Assembly (NCBI RefSeq): GCF_001563665.1
Contig: NZ_KQ961866.1
Location: 1-47,278 of the forward strand
Source: Gardnerella vaginalis
GTDB taxonomy: Bacteria; Actinomycetota; Actinomycetes; Actinomycetales; Bifidobacteriaceae
Reading direction: 5' to 3'
DNA length: 47,278 bases
The notes beneath the pieces were generated by a model. That model did no database searches and was not told where the DNA came from. It saw only the letters and a program-made list of their open reading frames with translations. Made by a program: the position numbers and the translations under genes. Positions 7,563 to 16,381 of this stretch are shown in pieces (positions within the stretch are counted from its first letter, which is position 1; each line of letters starts with the position of its first letter).

Positions 7563-9439
7563 TTCTTCCAGTTGCTCCGTGGATTGTTATGTGTAATATT
7601 TTTAACACTATCGCAAAAAGTAGATTTTTTAGCACGAGAACCGCTTATTTTACGAGAAGAATTTACTCCTGAACTATCTACAGGCGATTCGGTTTCTTCC
7701 ATGTTGTCAATAGATGCATCGCCATTACTTTCATTATCACTTTCGCAACTACTCTCGTTATTATCTTCTCTACTATTTGAATCATCATTATTGTCACCAG
7801 CTACATCATCGTTATTGCTTACTTTATTGCCTACACAATTATTTACTTCATCATTAATTGTATTGCTAACTCTATTAAGCATTTCTCGAGATATTACCAT
7901 CGTAGATAATTCAACATCGTTAGAATCAACACTTTCATTAGAGTTTAGAAGATTTGACGAATTTGAATTTATATCATCTACAGATACAGAATTTTCTTCA
8001 CTATTACCAGCACTACCAGAATTACCAGCACTACCAGAATTACCAGCATTACCAGCATTATTATACGTTATCGAATCATTACTAGAATCGTAAGCTTGCT
8101 TATACCAATAAAGCAAATCGTCATTCATAGTCACACGAGAAGTAGATCCTTTAAGCACGCGAGATACACTATCTCGAACAGGTTTAACTATGTTGTTTCC
8201 AATAGCTTCAGCACCTGTAACAACGATCGTTTTACGATCAGGCTTAGGATCTTGCATCAAAGGAGAATCAATAATCTCATATCTTTTCGTATAAACTTTG
8301 AAAATCGACTGAAGACTTGCACTAATAGGTAAAGCTAAGAAAGCTCCTAACGCGCCAAAAATTGCACCAAAAACTAAAACGGAAAGAAAAGCTATTGCAG
8401 GATTCAAATCCATAGTTTTTTCTGAAATTTTAGGAGAAATTACCATATTTTCAATCTGCTGATAGATTGTTACAAAAACTAAAGTAGCTAAAGCAGTACC
8501 AAATCCATTCGAACTCCAAGCGAATATAATTGGCAAAGCTCCACCTAAATACGTACCTATAGTTGGAACAAATTGTGAAACAATTCCACAGAATAACGAA
8601 AGCGGCAACCAATACGGAACTTTCATACAGATAAGAAATATTGCAGTTCCAACAGCATTTATTAGCGCAAGTATAATTCTTGAAAAAAGAAAACTCGAAA
8701 TCTGTTCTTGAACAATCGACCAAATAAACACAAAACGACGCTGAGATTTAGGATTCAACCAGCAGCACAAACTACGGCGCATCTTAGGACCTGCAGCAGA
8801 AATATAATATGTGACCATAACTATAGTGAGTAAATCAAGCAAACTTGTAAACAAGCCCCAAGTAGTGTTAAGAGCAAAACCACCGAAATCAACAACCCAT
8901 GAAGTTTGTATATTTTTCAATACTTCTACTATTAGTTGCTCAATATTAGGAAGTCTTACATGTGTTACATTTAATACTACTTTCGCAACTTGCTCATAAA
9001 GCTTAGGAAAACCACTAACCATAGAAATAGCCTGCTGCACAAACAAATTCCCAAAAAGACCTAAAAGTAAGCCAGCAGATACTATTAAACTGAATAATGT
9101 AACGCCTGCAGCAGCACCGCGTTTCCAACCATGTTTTACCAATTTAATTACTAGCGGTTCCATAGCTAGTGCAATGAACATTGAAACTACAACATCGAAC
9201 ACAACAAACGATATATTTGCCCACGCAAACCATATAAAAATAGCTATAAACGCAAATATTACAACATATAAAAGCGCACGAGATAGCCAATCAGGAGGTC
9301 TTCTATCATCGCCTTTTACAGGAAACAGCGATGCTAAATCTAGTTTCTCACTACTAGCGTTTTGACCGCCACAATGATTTAGACGATTATCCAAATAAGA
9401 TTTGCTATTACTCATAGGCTCTATTGTAATGGAATACAC
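7559..9439 (-). CDS. AI-2E family transporter with a Ser/Asn-rich tail
   Basis: The first ~400 residues match the AI-2E (YdiK/PerM) family: eight or so membrane segments and the conserved C-terminal core VPTIGTYLGGALPIIFAW followed by ENMVISPKISEKTMDLNP and FGALGAFLALP. Members are linked to export of various solutes; the substrate here is unknown. From about residue 455 to the end the protein is an unusual Ser/Asn/Asp-rich tail that includes GSAGNS repeats encoded by 18-base tandem units. The GTG start at 9439 is preceded by AGGT in a duplicated 15-base element; an in-frame ATG at 9415 is an alternative. It is upstream of, and coupled to, the GT2 gene, so a shared role in an envelope pathway is possible. 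Confidence 0.85.
   Translation of the reverse strand: MYSITIEPMSNSKSYLDNRLNHCGGQNASSEKLDLASLFPVKGDDRRPPDWLSRALLYVVIFAFIAIFIWFAWANISFVVFDVVVSMFIALAMEPLVIKLVKHGWKRGAAAGVTLFSLIVSAGLLLGLFGNLFVQQAISMVSGFPKLYEQVAKVVLNVTHVRLPNIEQLIVEVLKNIQTSWVVDFGGFALNTTWGLFTSLLDLLTIVMVTYYISAAGPKMRRSLCCWLNPKSQRRFVFIWSIVQEQISSFLFSRIILALINAVGTAIFLICMKVPYWLPLSLFCGIVSQFVPTIGTYLGGALPIIFAWSSNGFGTALATLVFVTIYQQIENMVISPKISEKTMDLNPAIAFLSVLVFGAIFGALGAFLALPISASLQSIFKVYTKRYEIIDSPLMQDPKPDRKTIVVTGAEAIGNNIVKPVRDSVSRVLKGSTSRVTMNDDLLYWYKQAYDSSNDSITYNNAGNAGNSGSAGNSGSAGNSEENSVSVDDINSNSSNLLNSNESVDSNDVELSTMVISREMLNRVSNTINDEVNNCVGNKVSNNDDVAGDNNDDSNSREDNNESSCESDNESNGDASIDNMEETESPVDSSGVNSSRKISGSRAKKSTFCDSVKNITHNNPRSNWKK
8004..8057 (-). repeat. 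18-base in-frame tandem repeat in the AI-2E tail
   Basis: Copies at 8004-8021 and 8022-8039 are identical (encoding GSAGNS-type units); 8040-8057 is a third, diverged copy. The unit length is a multiple of three, so copy-number change would keep the frame. Confidence 0.8.
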
Positions 9440-9445
9440 TATTTT

Positions 9446-9475
9446 GACCTAGCTAGACACGACCTAGCTAGACAC
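9446..9475. repeat. Perfect 15-base duplication containing CTAGCTAG
   Basis: GACCTAGCTAGACAC occurs twice head to tail (9446-9460, 9461-9475), seven bases before the GTG start of the AI-2E gene. Each copy holds the palindrome CTAGCTAG. Read on the gene strand, the AGGTC next to the start comes from this unit, so the duplication lies in the ribosome-binding region. Confidence 0.8.
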
Positions 9476-9522
9476 GAATTATTAAAAGACTTCTTAATAT
9501 TTTTAATAAATGCAATAAAAAT

Positions 9523-9562
9523 AAGCGTGCTAAAAAGCAAATTCTACTTTTCTAGCACGCTT
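9523..9562 (-). terminator. glnA terminator
   Basis: A ten-pair perfect stem, 9523-9532 against 9553-9562 (AAGCGTGCTA/TAGCACGCTT), extended inward by AAAAG/CTTTT with one bulge. On the glnA strand it starts 21 bases after the stop codon and is followed by ATTTTTATT. This is a good intrinsic terminator. Confidence 0.85.
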
Positions 9563-9583
9563 AAAATCAAAATTTATATAAAA

Positions 9584-11020
9584 TCAGATGTGGAAGTAAA
9601 GCTCATACTCGAGAGGAGTTGGAGCTAAACGAGCCAAATCCATTTCACCATGCTTTAAATCAAGCCAAGTATCAATTAAATCACTTGTGAACACATCACC
9701 TTGTTGCAAGAAGTCATGATCTTCTTCCAAAGCTTGCAAAGCTTCACCAAGCGAAGAAGGAACTTGTTTAATACCTTCATGTTCTTCAGGAGGTAACTCA
9801 TACAAATCTTTGTCGATTGGAGCTGGTGGCTCAATATGATTCATAATTCCATCTAAACCTGCCATAAGCTGTGCTGAGAAGGCTAAGAATGGATTGCAAG
9901 AAGGATCTGGAGCACGGAATTCAATGCGCTTAGCTGAAGGAGCTGTACCAGCTAGTGGAATTCGGATTGCAGCAGAACGATTACGAGCTGAGTAAACCAA
10001 ATTCACAGGAGCTTCGTATCCTGGAACCAAACGGTGATAAGAGTTCAATGAAGGGTTAGTAAACGCTAACACAGAAGAAGCATGCTTAATTAAGCCTCCA
10101 ATATACCAACGAGCAATATCTGAAAGTTGAGCATAACCTGTTTCAGAGTAGAAAAGCGGCTTACCATCTTTCCACAAAGACTGATGGCAGTGCATTCCAG
10201 TACCATTATCTCCTGCAATTGGTTTTGGCATAAAGGTTGCAGCTTTACCAGCTAATGCAGCAGTTTCATGAACAACATACTTATACTTCATCAAATCATC
10301 GCCAGCATGCACAAGCGTGTTATAACGATAGTTGATTTCTTGCTGCCCTGCACCGCCAACTTCGTGGTGAGATCTTTCAAGAATCAAGCCAACTTTTTGC
10401 AAATTGGCTACCATATCATCTCTCAAATCCTGATTGTGATCAATTGGTGGAACTGGGAAGTATCCGCGCTTGACGCGATTCTTAAATCCAATATTGTTAC
10501 TTCCGTCATCTTCCGTATCAACTCCAGAATTCCAAGGAGCTTCGTTAGAATCAACTTCATAGAATGAGCATTGCATATCGTTAGCAAAACGCACTTTATC
10601 GAATATAAAGAATTCAGCTTCAGGTGCAAAACTTGCTGTATCTGCAATACCTGTTGATTTCAAATATGCTTCAGCTTTGAGAGCAACTTGACGAGGATCG
10701 CGCGAATATGGCTCATTCGTAACAGGATCAACAATCGAAAAAGCAACATTCAAAGTCTTATGCTTACGAAAAGGATCAATATAAGCAGTATCAACATCTG
10801 GGACTAAGTTCATATCAGATTCGTTAATAGCTTGGAATCCTTGCATTGAAGATCCATCAAAAGGCATACCGTCTGTGAAAGCCCCATGCAAGAATTCGCT
10901 AGCTGGAACAGTGAAATGCTGCTGTACGCCAATCAAATCAGTAAATCGCACGGATACGTATTCAATGCCTTCTTTTTTAATCAAAGCCTCGGCATCTTCT
11001 TTAGTTTGCAAAGTGGTCAT
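9584..11020 (-). CDS. glnA: Glutamine synthetase, type I
   Basis: A 478-residue dodecameric glutamine synthetase making glutamine from glutamate, ammonia and ATP. Visible family blocks: [37 protein letters not shown] (metal ligands), [28 protein letters not shown], and [21 protein letters not shown]. The loop [10 protein letters not shown] carries the Tyr that is adenylylated in the I-beta class, so activity control by GlnE is expected (known for the family, not shown here). GAAAGGA lies seven bases before the ATG. It is a single gene with its own terminator. A candidate -10 TATAGT and a GlnR-box-like element lie upstream. Confidence 0.97.
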   Translation of the reverse strand: MTTLQTKEDAEALIKKEGIEYVSVRFTDLIGVQQHFTVPASEFLHGAFTDGMPFDGSSMQGFQAINESDMNLVPDVDTAYIDPFRKHKTLNVAFSIVDPVTNEPYSRDPRQVALKAEAYLKSTGIADTASFAPEAEFFIFDKVRFANDMQCSFYEVDSNEAPWNSGVDTEDDGSNNIGFKNRVKRGYFPVPPIDHNQDLRDDMVANLQKVGLILERSHHEVGGAGQQEINYRYNTLVHAGDDLMKYKYVVHETAALAGKAATFMPKPIAGDNGTGMHCHQSLWKDGKPLFYSETGYAQLSDIARWYIGGLIKHASSVLAFTNPSLNSYHRLVPGYEAPVNLVYSARNRSAAIRIPLAGTAPSAKRIEFRAPDPSCNPFLAFSAQLMAGLDGIMNHIEPPAPIDKDLYELPPEEHEGIKQVPSSLGEALQALEEDHDFLQQGDVFTSDLIDTWLDLKHGEMDLARLAPTPLEYELYFHI

Positions 11021-11067
11021 GCCACAATCCTTTCATAAAATAGTCATTAAATAGTTTAGATGCCTGT

Positions 11068-11117
11068 ACTATATTTTTGATTTCAACAACTCTACTATCA
11101 CGTTACTTTTTTGTTTC
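11068..11117 (-). promoter_or_regulatory. Candidate glnA promoter with a GlnR-box-like site
   Basis: On the glnA strand a -10-like TATAGT (11068-11073) has no good -35, which fits an activator-dependent promoter. GAAAC-6 bases-GTAAC lies 28 bases upstream (11102-11117), matching half-site sequences and spacing described for actinobacterial GlnR boxes but in the b-a order. Further upstream, 11140-11175 holds three 12-base A+T repeats (ATGTAATTTTTT type). This is a motif match only. Confidence 0.3.
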
Positions 11118-11254
11118 ATATTCCTGAAAATTTATTTTTATGTAATTTTTTATGTAATTTTTTACGCAATTTTTATTCTTATTTTTTTAACTTTACGTAA
11201 CTTTGGTTTTATTACATGCATTTACATATAGGAATTATTAACAAACTATTTTAT

Positions 11255-13249
11255 TTACTTAAGAAAATTATCTTTACAATCTTCTGACGCAACATCTGCA
11301 ACAACAGGAACTATCATTGGCTTCCTACGCAAAGCGCGCGCAATCCAACCTCCAAGAACTCGTCTCATAATTTGTTGCAACTTATAAGTATCGCGCTCTC
11401 CATGAATCATAGCATCTTCTAATTGTTGAACTATTTGATGACGAATCTTTTCAAAATCAGACTCATCCTCAGCCATAGCATTAACAAAAATCTTTGGCCC
11501 GCTTACAACATCACTTTTGTTAGTATCTACTACAACAAAACTAGAAACAAAGCCTTCTGTACCAAGAATCCTACGCTTTTCAAGCTCTTCGTCTGTAAGC
11601 TCACCTACAGAATCGCCGTCAACATAAACATAACCGCATGGAACTGAACCAACTACAGCAGCGTTTCCATGATATAAATCAACCACGTCACCGTCTTCAG
11701 CTAGAACAACATTTTGCGGATCAACACCAGTTTTAACAGCAATCAAACCATTTGCAACTAAATGTCTATGTTCTCCGTGAATTGGCATAGCACACTTCGG
11801 TTTAACAATGTTATACAAATAAAGCAACTCACCTTCATTACAATGACCAGAAACATGAATTGCAGCATTATCTTTGTTAATAACACGAGCGCCCATCTGC
11901 ACAAGTTTGTTAATAACCTTATAAACTTCATGCTCATTACCAGGTATAAGCGAACTTGCAAGAATTACAGTATCAAATTCATTAACTGTAATATCTCTAT
12001 GGCTTCCGTCTGCAATTCGCCCAAGAGCAGCCATAGGCTCACCTTGAGAGCCTGTACACATGTAAACAAGCTTATCGTCTTGAATATCTTTAGCCTGTTT
12101 CAAATCAACAACAGTATTTTCCGGAATATGCAAATAGCCTAAATCTGCTGCAATAGACATATTACGAACCATAGAACGGCCAACAAAAACAACTTTTCTG
12201 CCGAATTTATGTGCAGCATCAACTACTTGTTGCACTCTATGAACATGGCTTGAGAAGCTTGCAACAATAATTTTTCGAGTAGCTTCAGAAAAAGCACGAT
12301 CCAAAGCTGGTCCAATAGTAGTTTCAGGTTTAACAAATCCTGGAACTTCAGCATTCGTAGAATCAGCCATAAGCAAGTCAATACCTTGCTCACCTAAACG
12401 TCCAAACTCAACTAAATCAGTAATACGGTGATCTAGTGGGAGCTGATCCAGCTTAATATCACCAGTATCAATAATCGTACCGGCAGGAGTTTTAACACAT
12501 ACAGCAAGAGCATCTGGTATAGAATGCGTTACAGTAATAAATTCCAAATTAAAAGGTCCAATTTTAATTTTTTCTCGACCTTCAACTTGAATCATCTTAG
12601 GTTCTATTTTATGTTCATTGCATTTAGCTTCAACAAAAGCTAGAGTCAGCTTTGAACCAATCAATGTGATATCTGGACGCATTTTAAGCAAATATGGCAC
12701 ACCACCAATATGATCTTCATGACCATGCGTTAATACCAATGCTTCTACTTTATCTAAGCGATTTTGAATATAGTGAAAATCAGGTAGGATTAAATCAACA
12801 CCAGGCTGCTCTTCTTCAGGGAACAAAACACCACAATCTATTAGCAGAATATGGCCGTTATACTCTATAACGTTCATATTGCGACCAATTTCACCGAGTC
12901 CGCCTAATGGAACAATTCGCATAGAACCTTTACGATATTTTGGCGGAGCAATTAAAGAGCCTTCACGCTGATCGTTTACAACAGGAGGAAGAATATTAGC
13001 TCGAGATGTTTTACTTTGCATACGCAATTTATTTTTATTGGATTTAGCACTTTCACTTTGCATAGATTTTTTATCTTTTTTCACTAACTTACTCGCATTT
13101 TTCTTATTTTTTGTCTTATTGCTTTCTTTCACAATTTGCGATTCAAGCTCAGCAACTGCTTTATTAGCTAATTCATCAACTTTAGCCTTACCAGTCGCAA
13201 ATAAATCATTTACAGATGATTGCTCATCTGAAAGCATATAAGATTTCAA
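11255..13249 (-). CDS. rnj: Ribonuclease J
   Basis: A 664-residue metallo-beta-lactamase/beta-CASP RNase with combined endo- and 5' exonuclease activity, used in mRNA decay and rRNA maturation. The metal-binding motif HGHEDHIGG is clear, with further ligands in THSIPDALAV, and beta-CASP motifs ADSTNAEVPGF, ASFSSHVHRVQQ, CTGSQGEP and HVSGHCNEGE. MPIHGEHRHL is the final metal-ligand region. About 100 N-terminal residues are a Lys/Ser-rich extension not found in Firmicutes RNase J, as in other actinobacterial forms. The TTG at 13249 has GAGAAAA upstream; an ATG at 13237 with no ribosome-binding site is the alternative. A possible extended -10 (TGTTATGAT) lies at 13372-13380. Confidence 0.95.
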   Translation of the reverse strand: MKSYMLSDEQSSVNDLFATGKAKVDELANKAVAELESQIVKESNKTKNKKNASKLVKKDKKSMQSESAKSNKNKLRMQSKTSRANILPPVVNDQREGSLIAPPKYRKGSMRIVPLGGLGEIGRNMNVIEYNGHILLIDCGVLFPEEEQPGVDLILPDFHYIQNRLDKVEALVLTHGHEDHIGGVPYLLKMRPDITLIGSKLTLAFVEAKCNEHKIEPKMIQVEGREKIKIGPFNLEFITVTHSIPDALAVCVKTPAGTIIDTGDIKLDQLPLDHRITDLVEFGRLGEQGIDLLMADSTNAEVPGFVKPETTIGPALDRAFSEATRKIIVASFSSHVHRVQQVVDAAHKFGRKVVFVGRSMVRNMSIAADLGYLHIPENTVVDLKQAKDIQDDKLVYMCTGSQGEPMAALGRIADGSHRDITVNEFDTVILASSLIPGNEHEVYKVINKLVQMGARVINKDNAAIHVSGHCNEGELLYLYNIVKPKCAMPIHGEHRHLVANGLIAVKTGVDPQNVVLAEDGDVVDLYHGNAAVVGSVPCGYVYVDGDSVGELTDEELEKRRILGTEGFVSSFVVVDTNKSDVVSGPKIFVNAMAEDESDFEKIRHQIVQQLEDAMIHGERDTYKLQQIMRRVLGGWIARALRRKPMIVPVVADVASEDCKDNFLK

Positions 13250-13371
13250 TTGATTTTCTCACTTATCACTAAATGAAAATCCACATTATTTCTAGCTATC
13301 CAAAAGCAAATCGCCAAAACAAGTTTCCAACTCATAACCTTTTAACAACAAATCATGGCTTAAATTTTTGC

Positions 13372-13380
13372 ATCATAACA
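13372..13380 (-). promoter_or_regulatory. Possible extended -10 promoter for RNase J
   Basis: On the minus strand TG-T-TATGAT forms an extended -10 about 125 bases before the RNase J start, without a recognisable -35. The rest of the 271-base gap up to the small membrane-protein gene is A+T-rich, with one weak hairpin (AACGA/TCGTT near 13441-13455). Confidence 0.3.
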
Positions 13381-13520
13381 CTCACACACGCAATATTTAC
13401 TAGAAATAAATAACTATTTTATAAAAAGTAAATAATTCTAAACGAGCGCTTCGTTAATGGATCAGCTCTATAAAACGTTATAAATTCCGGATTAACAAAA
13501 ATATTGTATTAAGAACAAAA

Positions 13521-13691
13521 CTAATGGCGATTTTTGAACCAGATTTCAACTCCAATACCAATAGCAACTATAACAATAGCGAAAATAAAAATACCAATAA
13601 CTGCAGCTCCAGTTGTAACTAATGAAGACTGACCAGTTGAAAAGTTCGCTGCCGACAAAACCTGATCCACTAAATTATTATGCTCAAACAT
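13521..13691 (-). CDS. Small single-pass membrane protein, 56 residues, unknown
   Basis: A short gene with a strong ribosome-binding site (AGGGGG, six bases before the ATG). The protein starts MFEHNNLVDQVLSAANF, then has a Gly/Ala/Ile/Val-rich membrane segment of about 25 residues (roughly 26-50), and ends in IWFKNRH. This gives an acidic/polar N-terminus, one helix and a short basic C-terminus, so N-out/C-in is likely. It has no Cys and no cleavable signal motif. An inverted repeat CTGTTT-ATA-AAACAG (13702-13716) lies just upstream of the ribosome-binding site. Architecture alone would fit a small membrane regulator, a type I toxin-like or holin-like peptide, or a filamentous-phage coat-like protein; nothing nearby decides. 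I do not recognise it. Confidence 0.65.
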   Translation of the reverse strand: MFEHNNLVDQVLSAANFSTGQSSLVTTGAAVIGIFIFAIVIVAIGIGVEIWFKNRH

Positions 13692-13701
13692 AATATACCC
13701 C

Positions 13702-13716
13702 CTGTTTATAAAACAG
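13702..13716. repeat. Inverted repeat in the leader of the 56-residue protein
   Basis: CTGTTT and AAACAG, separated by three bases, lie immediately 5' of the ribosome-binding site. It could act as an operator or as an mRNA hairpin next to the Shine-Dalgarno. Confidence 0.5.
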
Positions 13717-13869
13717 TATCAAATCCATTAAATCACACACATATGCTCACAATTAACAAATATATATTTTGCGTGTGAACATATTCAAGCATGAATCTAC
13801 ACTTACATCTAATTATAAGCACAAATCAAATTTTGTTGCCCCAGATATTACAATGATTCCACAAAATTA

Positions 13870-15291
13870 TTATTTTTGTTTTCTTCGCTTAAGAATTATC
13901 ACAATAAACCATCCAAGAACAGCAAATGGAATAGCTACAAGAGTTGCAATCCAAGGAACAGACATTCCAACGTGTATATTCCAAGTATCAATAACCCAGC
14001 CAGCAACCATAGAACCGAGCGATGAACCGACAGCAGAAGCCGTAGGAAGCCATGAAAGACCTTCTGTAAGAGAATATTCTGGAATCGTTGCTTTAACAAT
14101 CAAATTTGCTGTGGCAAAAATTGGAGATACGCATAATCCTGAAAGAACTTCAAAAATACTCAACACTAGCAAACGATCTAAATTGATACACATAAGAATG
14201 TATCCGAGAGTAAGCAAAGCTAGGAACACTATTAAATGAGACCAATTCGATCCGCGGAATTTATGAGATCCAAAAATCATCGCACCTACAAGCGAGCCAC
14301 AAGCGAATAACGCAAGCTGCAAACCGATATGATCTTCTAAACCTTGAGATTTCAATGCTGCTGTAACAGAAAGATCGAAAGCACTAAAGCTCATGTTAAA
14401 AATCAAGAACATAACAAGTAACGGTATAATTCCTCTATAAAGCAATACGTTCTTAGTTTTTCTATTAGATTTAGAAGTATGTAATTGTTTTAAGCTCAAT
14501 TTATCTATTAAACTGTTATTTTTACTATTAGCGTTCGCACTAGAATTGTCAATGGACGCAGCATTTCGAACATTATCAGGATTTGCATAAACATCTTTAA
14601 CAGCTTCTCTTACATCTTCATCATATGAAGAAGCAGATTCTATTTGCACAACTTCCATAACAGTAGGCTGAGTATTACGCAAAGAAAAGAACCAAGAACC
14701 GCCGATCCCACTAGCTAGAACTGGAATAAATAATTGAGATACAGGATGTACAGAAGTAGCTAACCACGCAGAAAGAATAGGTCCAAAAATAAAAACTATT
14801 TCATCAATTCCTGATTCAAGTGCATATGCAACATTAAGTAAAGAATCATCCTTTTCTGAGCGCAATGTATATGCCCATCGAGTACGAACAAGAGCACCAA
14901 ACGCGAATTGCGTAACACCCATAACAATTGCGAGCGCAAATAATAGCGTTAAAGGCACATGGAATAGAACTGCAATAGCAAATCCTAACATAGCAATGAT
15001 TTGTACAGAAAGTGCTATTGTTCCAATCTTCTTTTGACCAAATCTATCAAAAAGTTTTGCATAAAGCGGTGTTACTGCAGCTTGAGCTAACACATATGAT
15101 GCTGCCATAGCTCCAGCAACAGTCCAATTTTTATAAAGATTGTTTATAGCTAGGACTATTCCTAAACCCATCATTGACATCGGCAATCTCGCAAGAGCGC
15201 CAGATATACAGAACGACTTAACACCTTTATGCGCAAAAAGGCGCGCGTATTGTGTAGCCGCTGTAGGCTTCTTTTGCAATGATGACGACAT
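13870..15291 (-). CDS. MFS transporter, 12 membrane segments
   Basis: A 473-residue major facilitator protein. The N-terminal half has six segments with LFDRFGQKKIG between segments 2 and 3 (the MFS motif A region, G-x-x-x-D-R-x-G-R-R type) and FGALVRTRWAYTLRS after segment 4. A 70-residue hydrophilic loop between the two halves is Ser/Asn/Lys-rich. The second half starts at about LLYRGIIPLLVMFLIFNMSF. The overall look is that of sugar-efflux or drug-efflux permeases, but the substrate is not predictable. GGGAGT lies seven bases before the ATG. It has no obvious operon partner; the GNAT gene upstream is about 130 bases away on the same strand. Confidence 0.85.
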   Translation of the reverse strand: MSSSLQKKPTAATQYARLFAHKGVKSFCISGALARLPMSMMGLGIVLAINNLYKNWTVAGAMAASYVLAQAAVTPLYAKLFDRFGQKKIGTIALSVQIIAMLGFAIAVLFHVPLTLLFALAIVMGVTQFAFGALVRTRWAYTLRSEKDDSLLNVAYALESGIDEIVFIFGPILSAWLATSVHPVSQLFIPVLASGIGGSWFFSLRNTQPTVMEVVQIESASSYDEDVREAVKDVYANPDNVRNAASIDNSSANANSKNNSLIDKLSLKQLHTSKSNRKTKNVLLYRGIIPLLVMFLIFNMSFSAFDLSVTAALKSQGLEDHIGLQLALFACGSLVGAMIFGSHKFRGSNWSHLIVFLALLTLGYILMCINLDRLLVLSIFEVLSGLCVSPIFATANLIVKATIPEYSLTEGLSWLPTASAVGSSLGSMVAGWVIDTWNIHVGMSVPWIATLVAIPFAVLGWFIVIILKRRKQK

Positions 15292-15425
15292 ACATTAAAC
15301 TCCCAATATCAACTAAAATTGTTTTATGTTTTCAAATTAAATAATCAAGTAATTAAATAATTAAATAATCGAATACACTTTATTATTTTTATATTTTTCT
15401 ATAACTTGTTTTATTTTCTTTTTCT

Positions 15426-16115
15426 TTAAGCGCGAGTATTAGAACGAGCTCTAGAACGAGAAGATTTAATTCTTGGTTCACCAGAATAAATAAACAAATC
15501 ACTCACTAAATTTTTAACTCGTTCAGCATCTTTTGGATGATTTTGATGCATCCATTGTGCATCTCTTTTTAAGCCATGATAATCATAAAAACTCACATCA
15601 CAAGCAGTATCTGTATGCAAATAATAACGGTTCACTCCGCGATGACGCAAGTGTTGCATAGTTCTAGACCACAATCCACCGCCTACTCCATGCCCACGAG
15701 CTGCAGGAGATACTAAAAAGAGTTCTAATTCAGCTTGAGTTAAATCATTTATGTGAGATTTTGCCTCTAGCTTAGTTTCAATAGAACGCATGCTTTTAGC
15801 GCTATCTAAAGCGTCAACATAATGAATATCATTTGAAGTGCCCATCAATAATTCCTGCTTATGCAACATTTTTGCAACTTCAGGAAATATTAAATCATCG
15901 CCAAATACGCGTGTTAGAAGCAATCCTAAGAATTTATCATTATCGCATGCAATAACGCTATGTGTACAAGGCGCTAAATAGTGCAATACGAATCTTTTTG
16001 AAAGTTCTTTAGATGCATCAGATCCAACAGAATCAGAAATCCCCCATGTACGTTCATACTCATCAACTACAGCATCGAGATCACCCAGATTCATTGGGCG
16101 AAATTCAACAGCCAT
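15426..16115 (-). CDS. GNAT family N-acetyltransferase
   Basis: A 229-residue acetyltransferase. The acetyl-CoA binding region is LELFLVSPAARGHGVGGGLWSRTMQHL (motif A, R/Q-x-x-G-x-G/A; here ARGHGVG near residue 139), followed by NRYYLHTDTACDVSFYDYHGLKRD, the usual beta5-alpha4 region with FY-x-x-x-GF-like geometry. The N-terminus FRPMNLGDLDAVVDEYERTW is typical. GAGGATGTAAA precedes the ATG. The last ~20 residues are Arg/Ser-rich. The substrate (small molecule or protein) is unknown. Confidence 0.85.
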   Translation of the reverse strand: MAVEFRPMNLGDLDAVVDEYERTWGISDSVGSDASKELSKRFVLHYLAPCTHSVIACDNDKFLGLLLTRVFGDDLIFPEVAKMLHKQELLMGTSNDIHYVDALDSAKSMRSIETKLEAKSHINDLTQAELELFLVSPAARGHGVGGGLWSRTMQHLRHRGVNRYYLHTDTACDVSFYDYHGLKRDAQWMHQNHPKDAERVKNLVSDLFIYSGEPRIKSSRSRARSNTRA

Positions 16116-16381
16116 TTTACATCCTCAACTTTTTCTTAATACGTTTCTTGGCAGAACGCTATTCGTATATTATTACACAGTTATTATTCATGAATATTAC
16201 TTCTATTATGCATAAATTTTCTATTATAGAACAGGCTTCACAAGCAAATTTTATACATATTTACATATTATTCATACATTTTGCATGATTGAACCATACT
16301 CACTCACACAAATATCATTTACTTCTCAGAGTATCAAATACCCACTATGTATGCATATTTTAAAGATTTTTAAATTATTCT

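Noticed and set aside
9446..9475. Attachment site of an integrated element
   Set aside because: The 15-base copies are directly adjacent with no element between, and no integrase is in the window.
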